A stretch of 64,000 nt of DNA from Nonomuraea typhae (lineage in GTDB: Bacteria > Actinomycetota > Actinomycetes > Streptosporangiales > Streptosporangiaceae), in assembly GCF_009760925.1 (NCBI RefSeq), contig NZ_VRLV01000009.1, positions 1 to 64,000 on the forward strand, written 5' to 3'. This document shows positions 16,387 to 25,483 of the stretch, piece by piece (position 1 is the first letter of the stretch; each line of letters starts with the position of its first letter). The position numbers and the translations under genes are program-made. The notes below the pieces were generated by a model. The model saw only the letters and a list, made by a program, of their open reading frames with translations. It was not told where the DNA came from and did not search any database.

Positions 16387-17736
16387 ATGCGTGATCTTTC
16401 GTGGCCTGCGAAGGTCTATCTGGTCGCCGTCATCGGGGCGGCCGCCGCGCTCTTCGCCAACAGCCTGATCACCAAGGGGTGGCTGGTCGCCCGGGAGAGT
16501 TTCGGCATTCTGCTGGTGCTCGCTCTGCTGTTCCTGGTCTGCGAGTCGATGCCGACGCTGCTGAACGTGGAGCAGTTCGCCGTCTCCGTGAGCTTCTCCG
16601 CCGCGCTGGCCGCGGTCGTGCTCATCGGAATGGAGGGCGCCGCGCTGGTCGGCCTCACGGCGGTGCTGAGCGTACGGCCCGGCCTGCCGCTGATCAAGCG
16701 GCTCTTCAACGGCGCCCAGTTCGCGCTCTGCGGCTATGCCGCCGGCTGGGTCTACCAGCAGTTAGGCGGAGTCTCCGGCGTGCCGCAGGTCAACGCCTTC
16801 GGTGACCTCATCGGCCCCTACGCCGTGGCCACGGCGGTCTTCGTGCCGCTCAACATCGTGCTGACGCTCACCATGATCTCGCTGGCCACGAAGGTCGGCG
16901 CGGTGGAGGTGCCGATGCGCGGCATGGTGCAGTTCCTGCTGACCTATCTCGGCTACGGCACGTTCGGCCTTCTGGTGGCGGGGTTGTGGGCCACGATCCA
17001 GTCGATCTCGGCGGTGCTGGTGCTGCTGCCGCTGTTCGTGGCGCGCTGGGCGTTCGGGCAGTATCACGCGCAGCAGCGCTCCTACGACGCGACGATGGCC
17101 GCGCTGTGCCAGGCGGTCGAGACCAAGGACTACTACACCCGGGGTCACTGCACGCGGGTGTCGCTCGCCTCCACGATGATCGCGCAGGAGATCGGCATGG
17201 GCATGGACCGGCTGCGCGCGATCCGCTACGCCGGGATGCTCCACGACGTGGGCAAGCTGGGCGTGCCCACGAAGGTGCTGCAGAAGGAGGGGCCGCTGAC
17301 CGAGGAGGAGTTCGCCGCGATTCAGCTGCATCCGATGCGGGGGCTGGAGATCGTGCGCGGCATCGACTTCCTCGACGAGGCGTTCGCCGGGATCATGCAC
17401 CACCATGAGCGCCACGACGGCAAGGGGTACCCGATGGGGCTGGCCGGGGCGGAGATCCCGGAGTTCGCCCGGGTCATCGCGGTGGCCGACGCCTTCGACT
17501 CGATGACCTCCGACCGCTCCTACCGCGGCGCCCGCCCGGTGGCGGTGGCGGTGGCGGAGCTGGAGCGGGGGGCGGGCACCCAGTTCGACCCGGTGATGGT
17601 GGCCGCCTTCATCAAGGCGCTCGAACGCAACCCGTGGCAGCCGCAGCGCCGTGTCGAGCCGCCGCCCGAGGAGGCCACGGCCGTCAAGGACCACGACGAT
17701 CCGACGATGCCGATCCAAGTGGTGACGGGTCAGTGA
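16387..17736 (+). CDS. Membrane HD-GYP domain protein, putative cyclic-di-GMP phosphodiesterase
   Basis: Residues 1-235 hold about six or seven hydrophobic helices; residues 236-420 form an HD-GYP domain with ETKDYYTRGHCTRVS, the metal-binding MLHDVGKLGVP and the signature HHHERHDGKGYPMGL. HD-GYP proteins hydrolyse cyclic di-nucleotides; the membrane part probably senses a signal. The C-terminal 40 residues are charged and disordered-looking. It overlaps the next gene by GTGA, so the two membrane HD proteins are made together. Confidence 0.88.
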   Translation: MRDLSWPAKVYLVAVIGAAAALFANSLITKGWLVARESFGILLVLALLFLVCESMPTLLNVEQFAVSVSFSAALAAVVLIGMEGAALVGLTAVLSVRPGLPLIKRLFNGAQFALCGYAAGWVYQQLGGVSGVPQVNAFGDLIGPYAVATAVFVPLNIVLTLTMISLATKVGAVEVPMRGMVQFLLTYLGYGTFGLLVAGLWATIQSISAVLVLLPLFVARWAFGQYHAQQRSYDATMAALCQAVETKDYYTRGHCTRVSLASTMIAQEIGMGMDRLRAIRYAGMLHDVGKLGVPTKVLQKEGPLTEEEFAAIQLHPMRGLEIVRGIDFLDEAFAGIMHHHERHDGKGYPMGLAGAEIPEFARVIAVADAFDSMTSDRSYRGARPVAVAVAELERGAGTQFDPVMVAAFIKALERNPWQPQRRVEPPPEEATAVKDHDDPTMPIQVVTGQ

Positions 17737-18995
17737 GCAAACCTTTCCGGGGGCTCGACTCGGGGCAGTTGCTGCTCATCTGCGCGGCCGGGCTGGTGGC
17801 GGTGGCGGGCGTGGCCCACACCGCGGCCGTCGGGCTGGAGCGGCCCGAGGTGGCGATCGGTTTCGGCGCGCTCATCGCGGTGGGCGAGCTGGCCCGGCTG
17901 ACGATGCCGGGCAACCGGGAGGTCGCGCCGATCGGCGCGGCGGCGGCGCTGGGGTACACCGTCCTGCTCGACCTGGCCACGAACCCGTTGCGCCACTCGG
18001 CGCTGCAGGTGGTGGCGGTGATCGCGGTCGGCATGGTGGCCGGCGCCCTGCCCCATCTCGCGGTGGGCCGCCCGCCGCGCCTGGACGCGATGGCCAGACG
18101 GCTGCTGACCGGCGCGCTGCTCGCCTTCGCCTTCCGGCCGCTGGCCGACACGCTGCACAAGCTGACGCTGGGGGATCGGGGCACCTGGTGGCCGGCGCTG
18201 ACGGTGATGGTGGCGCTGATCGCGCTCACTTTGGGCATCGACATGCTGATCGCGGCGATGCTGCGGGCCGAGCAGGTGCGCACCGCGTTCAAGGTCGCGG
18301 TCCGCGACGAGCTGCGGATGGCCTTCCCGCTGGGCGCGGCGGTGGCCGCCTCCGGGGTGCTGCTCGCGCTGGCCTCGCACAGCATGGATCTGGTGGCGCT
18401 GGTGGTCTTCGCCGCGCCGCTGCTGGTCACCCAGGTGGCCTTTCGCAAGTACGCCGGGATCCGGGCCACGTACCTGCAGACCGTGCGGGCGCTGTCGCGG
18501 GTGACCGAGGTGGGCGGATACGTCGAGCCCGGGCACTCGCGGCGGGTCAGCCGCCTGGCGGTGGCGATCGGGCGGGAGCTGGGCATGTCCGAGCCCGAGT
18601 TGCTGGAGCTGGAGTACGCGGCGCTGATGCACGACATCGGGCAGTTGTCGCTGCGCGACCCGATCCCGGGCGGGGCGACCGTGCTGACCGAACCGGACCA
18701 GGCCAGGCGCATCGCCGAGTTGGGCGCCGAGGTGATCAGGCAGACCGGGGTGCTGGACCGGGTGGCCGACGTGGTGCGCCGCCAGTGTGACCCGATCGAC
18801 GAGGATCCGCCGCTGTCGAGCCGGATCATCAAGGCGGCCAACGCCTACGACGACCTGGTCGGGGGTTCCACCGACCGCGACCGTGCCGGGGCGGCCCTGG
18901 AGCGGCTGCGGCTGGCCACCGGCTCGCAGTACGACGGCGCCTGCATCACGGCGCTGGCCAGGGTCGTCGACCGGGCGCCCGCCTACCGGTTGTAG
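17733..18995 (+). CDS. Membrane HD-domain protein, degenerate paralogue of its neighbour
   Basis: This 420-residue protein repeats the layout of the upstream gene: an N-terminal membrane region (about 1-245) and a C-terminal HD domain (YVEPGHSRRVSRLAVAIG, LMHDIGQLSL). The HD pair is kept, but the HHE...GYP signature is replaced by RRQCDPIDEDPPLSSR, so cyclic-di-GMP hydrolysis is doubtful. It could regulate or heterodimerise with its partner; that is inference. GTG start overlaps the upstream stop. Confidence 0.82.
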   Translation: MSKPFRGLDSGQLLLICAAGLVAVAGVAHTAAVGLERPEVAIGFGALIAVGELARLTMPGNREVAPIGAAAALGYTVLLDLATNPLRHSALQVVAVIAVGMVAGALPHLAVGRPPRLDAMARRLLTGALLAFAFRPLADTLHKLTLGDRGTWWPALTVMVALIALTLGIDMLIAAMLRAEQVRTAFKVAVRDELRMAFPLGAAVAASGVLLALASHSMDLVALVVFAAPLLVTQVAFRKYAGIRATYLQTVRALSRVTEVGGYVEPGHSRRVSRLAVAIGRELGMSEPELLELEYAALMHDIGQLSLRDPIPGGATVLTEPDQARRIAELGAEVIRQTGVLDRVADVVRRQCDPIDEDPPLSSRIIKAANAYDDLVGGSTDRDRAGAALERLRLATGSQYDGACITALARVVDRAPAYRL

Positions 18996-19177
18996 ATCCG
19001 GGGTGGTGGGGGAGAAGTTAGGGGGGTTTCCCGCGCAATACAAAGAGTCGGGGGTTTGAGCGGTCGATAGCGCGTTTCCGGCCGTTCCTCTTTGTGGGGT
19101 TCCTACAGAACGTCCCCCTCTGATCGGTGGTTTCGGGAGAAAGGGGTGGCACCGGCGGCGGTCGTAGGGTGGGCGGC

Positions 19178-20527
19178 GTGCTTACTGAGACCCTGGGACC
19201 CGTTCTGATCGCCAACCGCGGGGAGATCGCGCGGCGGATCATCCGCTCGGTCCAGCGGCTGGGGCTGCGCGCCGTGGCGGTGTACTCCGAGGCCGACGCC
19301 GATCTGCCGTTCGTCACGGAGGCCGACGAGGCGGTGCTGCTCGGCCCGGCCAATCCCGCTCAGTCCTACCTGGACGTGGACAAGGTGCTCGCGGCCGCCC
19401 GGCAGACGGGGGCGCGGGCCGTACATCCGGGGTATGGCTTCCTGGCGGAGAACGCCGCCTTCGCCCGCGCGGTCGTCGAGGCGGGGCTGGTGTGGGTCGG
19501 CCCGGCGCCCGAGGCGATCGAGCAGATGGGCGACAAGATCAACGCCCGCAACCTGATGGAGAACGCCGGGGTGCCGGTGGCGGCGGGCACCCGTGAGCCG
19601 GTCACCGACCTGGAGAAGGCGGTGGCGGCCGCGGCCGAGATCGGCTACCCGGTCATGGTCAAGACCGCCGGCGGCGGTGGCGGCATCGGGATGAGCGTCG
19701 CCCACGACGAGCAGGGCCTGACCAAGGCGTTCGAGCAGGCGGCCAGGGCCGCGGCGCGCTTCGCCGGCGACGCGGACGCGGGGCCGGCGATCCTGCTCGA
19801 GCGCTACATCGAGCGGGCCCGCCACGTCGAGGTGCAGATCCTCGGCCTGCCCGACGGCACCGTCGTGGCGCTGGGCGAGCGTGACTGCTCGGTGCAGCGC
19901 CGCCACCAGAAGGTCGTGGAGGAGTCGCCGTCGCCGGGCATCACGCCCGAGCTGCGTGAGCGCATGCTGGCCGCGGCCGTGCGCGCGGGCGAGGCGGTCG
20001 GCTACCTGGGCGCCGGCACGGTCGAGTGCCTGGTCGACGCCGACCATCAGGACTTCGTCTTCCTGGAGATGAACACCAGGCTGCAGGTGGAGCACCCGGT
20101 CACCGAGCTCGTCACCGGTCTCGATCTGGTCGAGCTCCAGCTGCGGGTGGCCGCCGGGGAGAGCCCGCGGGTGCGGGCCGAGCCGCGTGGCCACGCCATC
20201 GAGTTCCGCGTCTATGCCGAGGATCCCAAGCGGTTCTTCCCCGGACCTGGAAAGATCACGGTCTGGCGGGAGCCGGCCGACGTCCGGATCGACTCCGGCT
20301 ACGTCGAGGGCAACACGGTCACTCCGTTCTACGACCCGCTCATGGCCAAGCTCTGCGTGTACGGCGAAAGCCGCGCGGAGGCCATCGCGCAGGCCAAGGG
20401 CGCGATCGCCGCGTTTGCCATCGAGGGCCCGAAAAACAATCTCCCATTCTGCGGGGAACTGCTGGAGAATGCGGAGTTTGTCAGTGGTGATTACGACACG
20501 GGCCTGGTCGGGCGGATGCGCGCCTAG
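19178..20527 (+). CDS. accC: Biotin carboxylase subunit of an acyl-CoA carboxylase
   Basis: The 449 residues carry the N-terminal VLIANRGEIARRIIRS, ATP-grasp glycine loop TAGGGGGIGMS, SVQRRHQKVVEESPS, MNTRLQVEHPVTE and AIEFRVYAED, all of biotin carboxylase. It carboxylates biotin on a carrier protein with ATP and bicarbonate. Unlike the fused alpha subunits common in actinobacteria it stops without a carrier domain, and a separate 69-residue carrier is encoded 44 bp downstream. No carboxyltransferase is in the window. Confidence 0.93.
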   Translation: MLTETLGPVLIANRGEIARRIIRSVQRLGLRAVAVYSEADADLPFVTEADEAVLLGPANPAQSYLDVDKVLAAARQTGARAVHPGYGFLAENAAFARAVVEAGLVWVGPAPEAIEQMGDKINARNLMENAGVPVAAGTREPVTDLEKAVAAAAEIGYPVMVKTAGGGGGIGMSVAHDEQGLTKAFEQAARAAARFAGDADAGPAILLERYIERARHVEVQILGLPDGTVVALGERDCSVQRRHQKVVEESPSPGITPELRERMLAAAVRAGEAVGYLGAGTVECLVDADHQDFVFLEMNTRLQVEHPVTELVTGLDLVELQLRVAAGESPRVRAEPRGHAIEFRVYAEDPKRFFPGPGKITVWREPADVRIDSGYVEGNTVTPFYDPLMAKLCVYGESRAEAIAQAKGAIAAFAIEGPKNNLPFCGELLENAEFVSGDYDTGLVGRMRA

Positions 20528-20571
20528 CGCGCATGGCATCGTTGGAATCGTGAGGAAGAGGAGTTCAAACC

Positions 20572-20781
20572 GTGGCTGAAGTACGCGCGGAGATGGTGGC
20601 GAACGTCTGGAAGGTGGTCGTCGCCAGCGGCGACACCGTCGACGACGGTGACACGCTCGTCATTCTCGAGTCGATGAAGATGGAGATCCCCGTCCTCAGC
20701 GAAGACGCCGGGGTCGTGACGGTGAAGGTCGCCGAGGGGGACGTCGTCCAGGAAGGCGATCTGCTCGCCGTCATCGAGTAG
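20572..20781 (+). CDS. Biotin/lipoyl carrier protein (stand-alone BCCP, TB7.3-like)
   Basis: A complete 69-residue biotinyl domain: two quasi-symmetric hammerhead halves and the biotinylation site ESMKMEIP with the target Lys. Small free carriers of this size occur in actinobacteria (the biotinylated TB7.3, close to whiB1 and sigH in M. tuberculosis, from memory). It probably serves the adjacent biotin carboxylase. GTG start with AGGAAGAGGAG upstream. Its end overlaps the convergent thioesterase gene by 11 bp. Confidence 0.93.
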   Translation: MAEVRAEMVANVWKVVVASGDTVDDGDTLVILESMKMEIPVLSEDAGVVTVKVAEGDVVQEGDLLAVIE

Positions 20782-21151
20782 CGCGCTCCAGGAACTTCGC
20801 GCGGTCGAGCACGACCCGCTCCACGGTTCCCTGCCCGACGGTCTTGGCCCGGTCGCGGGCGGTGAAGCTGAAGACCAGCCGCCGCCCGTCGACCTCGATC
20901 AGTTCCACGCTGACCTCGACGTGCGCGCCCACGGGGCTGGCGGCGAGGTGTTCGAGCTGGACGCGGGTGCCGACGGAGGTCTCACTGTCGGCCAGGTGCG
21001 GGCGCACGGCCTCCACCGTGGCCGCCTCGGCCAGCGCGAGCAGCCGCGGCGTGGCCAGCACCGGGACGTCGCCGCTGCCGACCTCGGCGGCGGTGTCCTC
21101 CCGCTCGACCATGATCAGCACCTGTGCCCTGAGGCCGGGAGTGAGCGTCAT
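20771..21151 (-). CDS. Hot-dog thioesterase, fluoroacetyl-CoA thioesterase-like
   Basis: A 126-residue hot-dog protein beginning MTLTPGLRAQVLIMVERED, with TPRLLALAEAATVEAV and VQLEHLAASPVG, the arrangement of FlK-like thioesterases. Thr, Glu and His at the FlK catalytic positions appear present, but substrate is unknown. The upstream part of the open frame is excluded because the family begins at this ATG. Confidence 0.8.
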   Translation of the reverse strand: MTLTPGLRAQVLIMVEREDTAAEVGSGDVPVLATPRLLALAEAATVEAVRPHLADSETSVGTRVQLEHLAASPVGAHVEVSVELIEVDGRRLVFSFTARDRAKTVGQGTVERVVLDRAKFLERATR

Positions 21152-21369
21152 GGCTTTCACCCTACTGGGGGCTGATCTTCGGGAAACGCGGACAAGGTCC
21201 ACTGCAAGGCCGCAGGATAGGGTTTATACGGCTTGGTGGCATATGAGTGGCGTATGGGGCGCCCGGGTCATACACTCTCGAAGTTCCGTGACCTCTGCGT
21301 TACCCCACTGCGACACTGATCCGCTTTGGTAAAACCGGGGTTGGAGAGTCAGGGGGTACCGGGGGAGAC

Positions 21370-23019
21370 ATGGTCGCGCAAGGGACGACGCTGGCGGGGA
21401 GGTATCGCCTCGACACCCGCATCGGCGCCGGTGGCATGGGCGAGGTCTGGCGCGGAGAGGACATCGTCCTCGCGCGGACCGTCGCCGTCAAAGTGCTGCT
21501 CCCCGGACGGATGGACGACTCCGGCTTTCTCGCCCGATTCCAGGGCGAGGCCCGGGCGATGGCCACGATCAACCACGCGGGCGTCGTCGACGTCTACGAC
21601 TACGGAGTCAGTGGCGACACCGTCTACCTGGTGATGAAGTTCGTCGACGGCGAATCGCTCGACAAACTGCTTGGCCGCCTCGGCCGCATCGCCCCCGAGC
21701 CGGCGATGGAGCTCATCGCGCAGGCCGCCTCCGCCCTGCAGGCCGTCCACGACCAGGGCATCGTGCACCGCGACGTGAAGCCGGGCAACCTGCTCGTCCA
21801 GCGTGACGGCACACTCGTGCTCACCGACTTCGGCATCGCCCGCTCCGACCTGGCCAACCGGCTCACCGACGCCGGCATGGTGCTCGGCACCGCCGCCTAC
21901 TGCGCGCCCGAGCAGGCCGAGGGCGCGCCCGTGACCCCGGCCGTGGACATCTACGCGCTCGGCGTGGTCGCCTACGAATGCCTGGTCGGCCAGCGCCCCT
22001 TCGACGGCGACAGCGCTGTCACGATCGCGCTCAAGCACATCAGGGAAGCGCCGCCGCCGCTGCCCGCCGAGATCCCGGCGCCCGTGCGCGCGCTGGTGGA
22101 GACGGCGCTGTCCAAGGACCCGGCCCGGCGCTTCGCCAGCGCGGCCGACATGAGCCGCGCCGCCCGCCAGGCCGCCGCCGGTCAGCTGCCCGACGAAGTG
22201 GCCGCCGCTCCGGCGCAGCCGCCCGCTGAGCCGTACCAGACCGGAGTCGTTCCCGGGGCCTACCAGAGCGGACAGGCGCCGCAGCAGACGGGGCAGGGCC
22301 CGCACCAGACCGGCACGGGGCAGGTGCCGTACCCGACCGGTGCGATGCCGAGCCCGCCCGGCGACGACAACCAGACGGTGCCCGCCCCGCGTGGCGGTCG
22401 CCGTGCCGCCAAGGCGCCCCGCCGCGGCGGGCTGGTCGCGGCCATCGCCATCGCCCTGGTGCTCGGCGCGGGGGCGGGCGCGGTCGCGATCACCGGCATG
22501 ACCACGGGCGGCGAGCCGGAGGTGACCGGGAAGCCCGCGGGCATCGAGGACGACGTCACCTCCAAGCCGCCCACGACCAAGCCGCCCAAGACCGCCCGGC
22601 CGCGGCCCACGCCCACGTACACCCCCACGCCGACCCGGGACCTCCCGACACAGGAGCCGACGGACGAGCCCACCGAGGAGCCGGCGAAGCCCAGCAAGTC
22701 CCCCTCGCCCACGCCTAAGCCCACCAAGTCGCCGTCGCCCACCCCCACACCCACGGTGGAGAAGAGGGTGGTCCCGGCCGTGGTCAACATGAAGTACCCG
22801 GAGGCGCGCAGGATCATCCTGGAGGCGGGCTTCGGCGTACGCGTGGACGACCAGGAGCGCGGCGCCTTCCCCGAGCGCTGCCTGACGGTGGTCGAGCAGA
22901 ACCCGGGGTCGGGCACCAAGCTGGAGCTCAAGAAGCCGGTCCTGCTCACGCTGGTCAACACCGAGTTGTGCCCGACGTCGCCGCCGGCGCTCACGCCGTC
23001 GGCGACGCCCAAGCAGTAG
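21370..23019 (+). CDS. Membrane Ser/Thr protein kinase with one PASTA-like domain
   Basis: Kinase domain at residues 11-270 with the glycine loop IGAGGMGEVW, ATP-binding Lys41 (VAVK), catalytic HRDVKPGNLL, DFGIAR and APEQ. A Pro/Gln/Gly-rich linker leads to one membrane helix (about 355-380), an external Pro-Thr-Ser-rich stalk (about 395-465) and a PASTA-like domain (VVPAVVNMKYPEARRIILEAGFGV). Such kinases sense muropeptides or cell-wall precursors and phosphorylate cytosolic proteins. One PASTA unit is fewer than in PknB. No phosphatase or cell-division genes are adjacent, so it is not the canonical pknB locus. Confidence 0.92.
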   Translation: MVAQGTTLAGRYRLDTRIGAGGMGEVWRGEDIVLARTVAVKVLLPGRMDDSGFLARFQGEARAMATINHAGVVDVYDYGVSGDTVYLVMKFVDGESLDKLLGRLGRIAPEPAMELIAQAASALQAVHDQGIVHRDVKPGNLLVQRDGTLVLTDFGIARSDLANRLTDAGMVLGTAAYCAPEQAEGAPVTPAVDIYALGVVAYECLVGQRPFDGDSAVTIALKHIREAPPPLPAEIPAPVRALVETALSKDPARRFASAADMSRAARQAAAGQLPDEVAAAPAQPPAEPYQTGVVPGAYQSGQAPQQTGQGPHQTGTGQVPYPTGAMPSPPGDDNQTVPAPRGGRRAAKAPRRGGLVAAIAIALVLGAGAGAVAITGMTTGGEPEVTGKPAGIEDDVTSKPPTTKPPKTARPRPTPTYTPTPTRDLPTQEPTDEPTEEPAKPSKSPSPTPKPTKSPSPTPTPTVEKRVVPAVVNMKYPEARRIILEAGFGVRVDDQERGAFPERCLTVVEQNPGSGTKLELKKPVLLTLVNTELCPTSPPALTPSATPKQ

Positions 23020-23022
23020 CGC

Positions 23023-24669
23023 TCACACTCCCGTCGTGTTGCGCGGGTAGGCGATCTGCGGGTCCGTCGCGATGTTCACCATGTACGGCACGCCCGCGGC
23101 GAAGGCCCTGCGCAGCGCCGGACCGATCTCCGACGGCCGGGTCACCAGCTCGCCGCCGCCGCCCAGCGCCGTCACGACCTGGTCGTAGCGGGTCTGCGGC
23201 TGCAGGTCGGCGGCCACGTCGTAGCCGTAGAGCATCTGCATGGGGTGCTTCTCCAGGCCCCAGATGCCGTTGTTGCCGCAGACCATGACCACGGGCAGGC
23301 CGTGCCGTACCAGGGAGTCGACGTCCATGAGCGAGAAGCCCGCGGCGCCGTCGCCCAGGAGCAGCACCACCTGGGAGGAGGGGCGGGCCAGGCGGGCGGC
23401 GATCGCGTAGCCGAGGCCGGTGCCCAGGCAGCCGTACGGGCCGGGGTCGAGCCAGTTGCCGGGCTGCTTCGGCTCGACGTACTTGCCGGCGTAGGAGACG
23501 AAGTCGCCGCCGTCGCCGATCACCACCGCGTCGTCGGCCAGGACCTTGCCCAGTTCGCCGTAGATGCGCATCGGGTGGATCGGGTCGGTGTCGGCGGACA
23601 GCAGCTCGGCGTCGGCGGCGATGGCCGCCCGGGACGCCTCGGCCAGGCGGGCGGTCCAGGGGGCGTACCGGCCGGGCTTCACGTTCGCCTCGCCGCAGGC
23701 CGTGTTCAGGCTCCAGAAGACCACCGACAGGTCGCCCGCGGCGGACGCGGCCGGCTGCATGTGCGTGGCCAGCTGCGAGGGCGCGTCGGCGATGTGCACC
23801 ACGCGGGCCAGCGGTTTGTCGTTCTTGCCGCCGAACCAGCCGTAGCCGAGGCGGAAGTCCAGCGGCGTGCCGACCACGACGACCAGGTCCGCCTCGCCGA
23901 ACGCCTGCCCGCGCGCCCGCGTCACCAGCAGCTCGTGACCGGCGGGCAGGATGCCGCGCCCCTGGCCGTTGAGGATCACCGGCAGCTTCCACGCCTCGGC
24001 GAAGTCGCGGGCCGCCTCCTCCGCCCGGTCCATCCACACGTCGGAGCCCAGCACCAGCACCGGCCGCTCCGCCTCGCCGATCAGCCGGGCGATGGTGGCC
24101 ACGCCGTCGGGGTCCGGCTCCAGCGGCGAGGGCGTCTGGGTGTCGGCCGGATGCTCGGGCGAGGGCGCGAACAGGTGGTCCATGGCGAAGTCGATGAACA
24201 CCGGCCCGCGGTGCGGCGCGATCGCCGTGCGGAAGGCCAGCTCGACGTCCTGGCCGATGGACTCGGGCCCGGTCGCCGTGAAGGCCAGCTTGGTGATCGG
24301 GGCCAGCAAGGGCGGATGGTCCAGTTCTTGCAGGGCGCCGCTGCCCCAGCGCGACTGCGGCGCCCGGCCGCCCATGACCACCAGCGGCGAGCCGTTGAAG
24401 TGCGCGGTGGCCACGCCGCTGACGCCGTTGGTGATGCCGGGGCCCGCCGTCAGCACCGCCAGCCCGGGCCGGCGGGTCAGCCGCGCCGTCGCCTCGGCGG
24501 CGAACACGGCGCTCTGCTCGTGGCGGACGTCGAGGATCCGCATGCCCTCGTGCACGGCGCCGTCGTACAGGGGGAAGACGTGACCTCCGGACAGGGTGAA
24601 CATGGTCTCGATGCCATACGCCTTCGATACGGCGACGGCCGCGTCACCTGCATGCTTCACAGACTCCAT
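23023..24669 (-). CDS. Thiamine diphosphate-dependent enzyme (acetolactate synthase-like)
   Basis: The 548 residues have the three-domain ThDP-enzyme fold: the activating Glu in DVRHEQSAVFAAEATAR, a middle FAD/ADP-type domain, and the ThDP/Mg motif GDGAAGFSLMDVDSLVRHG ending about 26 residues later in NN. It resembles the acetolactate synthase large subunit but lacks an ilvN partner. Oxalyl-CoA decarboxylase-like or other 2-oxoacid lyases are alternatives. It converges with the kinase gene. Confidence 0.8.
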   Translation of the reverse strand: MESVKHAGDAAVAVSKAYGIETMFTLSGGHVFPLYDGAVHEGMRILDVRHEQSAVFAAEATARLTRRPGLAVLTAGPGITNGVSGVATAHFNGSPLVVMGGRAPQSRWGSGALQELDHPPLLAPITKLAFTATGPESIGQDVELAFRTAIAPHRGPVFIDFAMDHLFAPSPEHPADTQTPSPLEPDPDGVATIARLIGEAERPVLVLGSDVWMDRAEEAARDFAEAWKLPVILNGQGRGILPAGHELLVTRARGQAFGEADLVVVVGTPLDFRLGYGWFGGKNDKPLARVVHIADAPSQLATHMQPAASAAGDLSVVFWSLNTACGEANVKPGRYAPWTARLAEASRAAIAADAELLSADTDPIHPMRIYGELGKVLADDAVVIGDGGDFVSYAGKYVEPKQPGNWLDPGPYGCLGTGLGYAIAARLARPSSQVVLLLGDGAAGFSLMDVDSLVRHGLPVVMVCGNNGIWGLEKHPMQMLYGYDVAADLQPQTRYDQVVTALGGGGELVTRPSEIGPALRRAFAAGVPYMVNIATDPQIAYPRNTTGV

Positions 24670-24712
24670 GCCGGGAACCTACCTAATCGGTTACCCGGTA
24701 AACAGACTCTGC

Positions 24713-25483
24713 TTAACCGCAGCAGATGTCCACCTGACCATCCTGCGTGCGGGTGGTGATCTTGCGGGGGGAAGAAGGGTCGTGAACCACGTCAACGTCC
24801 GTTTTATCGCTTTGGACGGTGACGTCGTAGGCGCCGTTCTCCACGTAGACGCGGATGTTGCCGTGAGTACGGACGACCGCCGTCACGTTCATGGGCCGGC
24901 GCTGGTAGCTGAGCTCGATGGCGCCCTCACCGGTCTCCACGTCGGTGAACTCCCCGCGCAGGGCGTTGGCCGTGATGTCGCCCGATCCGCTCCTGACATG
25001 CAGCTTGCCGACGGTCTGAGTGACCACGACGTTGCCGGAGACCGAGGAGATCGCGAGGTCACCGTACAGGTCGCCGACGCGCAGCTCACCGGAGGCGACG
25101 GCGACGTCGAGCGTGGTCTCGGTGGGAACGAAGACGGTGTAGTCGGCCTCGCAGATCGTCTCGTGGTCGGCCGGTTCGGCGCCCGGGCACGTGGCCGACA
25201 GCGTCAGCTTGCCGCCGGTCCAGTCCTCGGAGACCTTGGGCCGCGTCCGCGACCAGCGCATGCGGAGGTTGAGCTGCACCTCGCCGGCGTTGCCCGGGAC
25301 GATCGAGACGCCCACGTTGTCACGGGCCTCGACCGTGAGCTGCTTGCCGTTGAACGGGATGGTCCGGTTGGTCTGGACCGTGGGCGGGCGGGCGTGGGCG
25401 AAGATCTCCCAGACCACGGTGGAGCCTGCCATCAAGGCGATGACCGTGGTGAGAGCGCCCAGGGCCAGCCAGACCGACCTCAT
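24713..25483 (-). CDS. Membrane-anchored DUF4097 beta-helix protein
   Basis: An N-terminal membrane helix (LALGALTTVIALMAGSTVVW) is followed by a repetitive beta-rich region of DUF4097 type, with recurring SGELRVGDLYGD, SGNVVVTQTVG, SGSGDITANALRG rungs. Such proteins often sit beside two-component systems or PadR regulators. The ATG overlaps the stop of the NarL-type regulator gene, so it forms an operon histidine kinase-regulator-DUF4097. A role as accessory envelope sensor or effector is inference. Confidence 0.82.
   Translation of the reverse strand: MRSVWLALGALTTVIALMAGSTVVWEIFAHARPPTVQTNRTIPFNGKQLTVEARDNVGVSIVPGNAGEVQLNLRMRWSRTRPKVSEDWTGGKLTLSATCPGAEPADHETICEADYTVFVPTETTLDVAVASGELRVGDLYGDLAISSVSGNVVVTQTVGKLHVRSGSGDITANALRGEFTDVETGEGAIELSYQRRPMNVTAVVRTHGNIRVYVENGAYDVTVQSDKTDVDVVHDPSSPRKITTRTQDGQVDICCG

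Noticed and set aside
22560..22770. Repeated CCCACGCCC-type DNA in the kinase gene
   Set aside because: It encodes the Pro-Thr-Ser stalk between the membrane helix and PASTA domain, an expected low-complexity linker, not a DNA repeat element.
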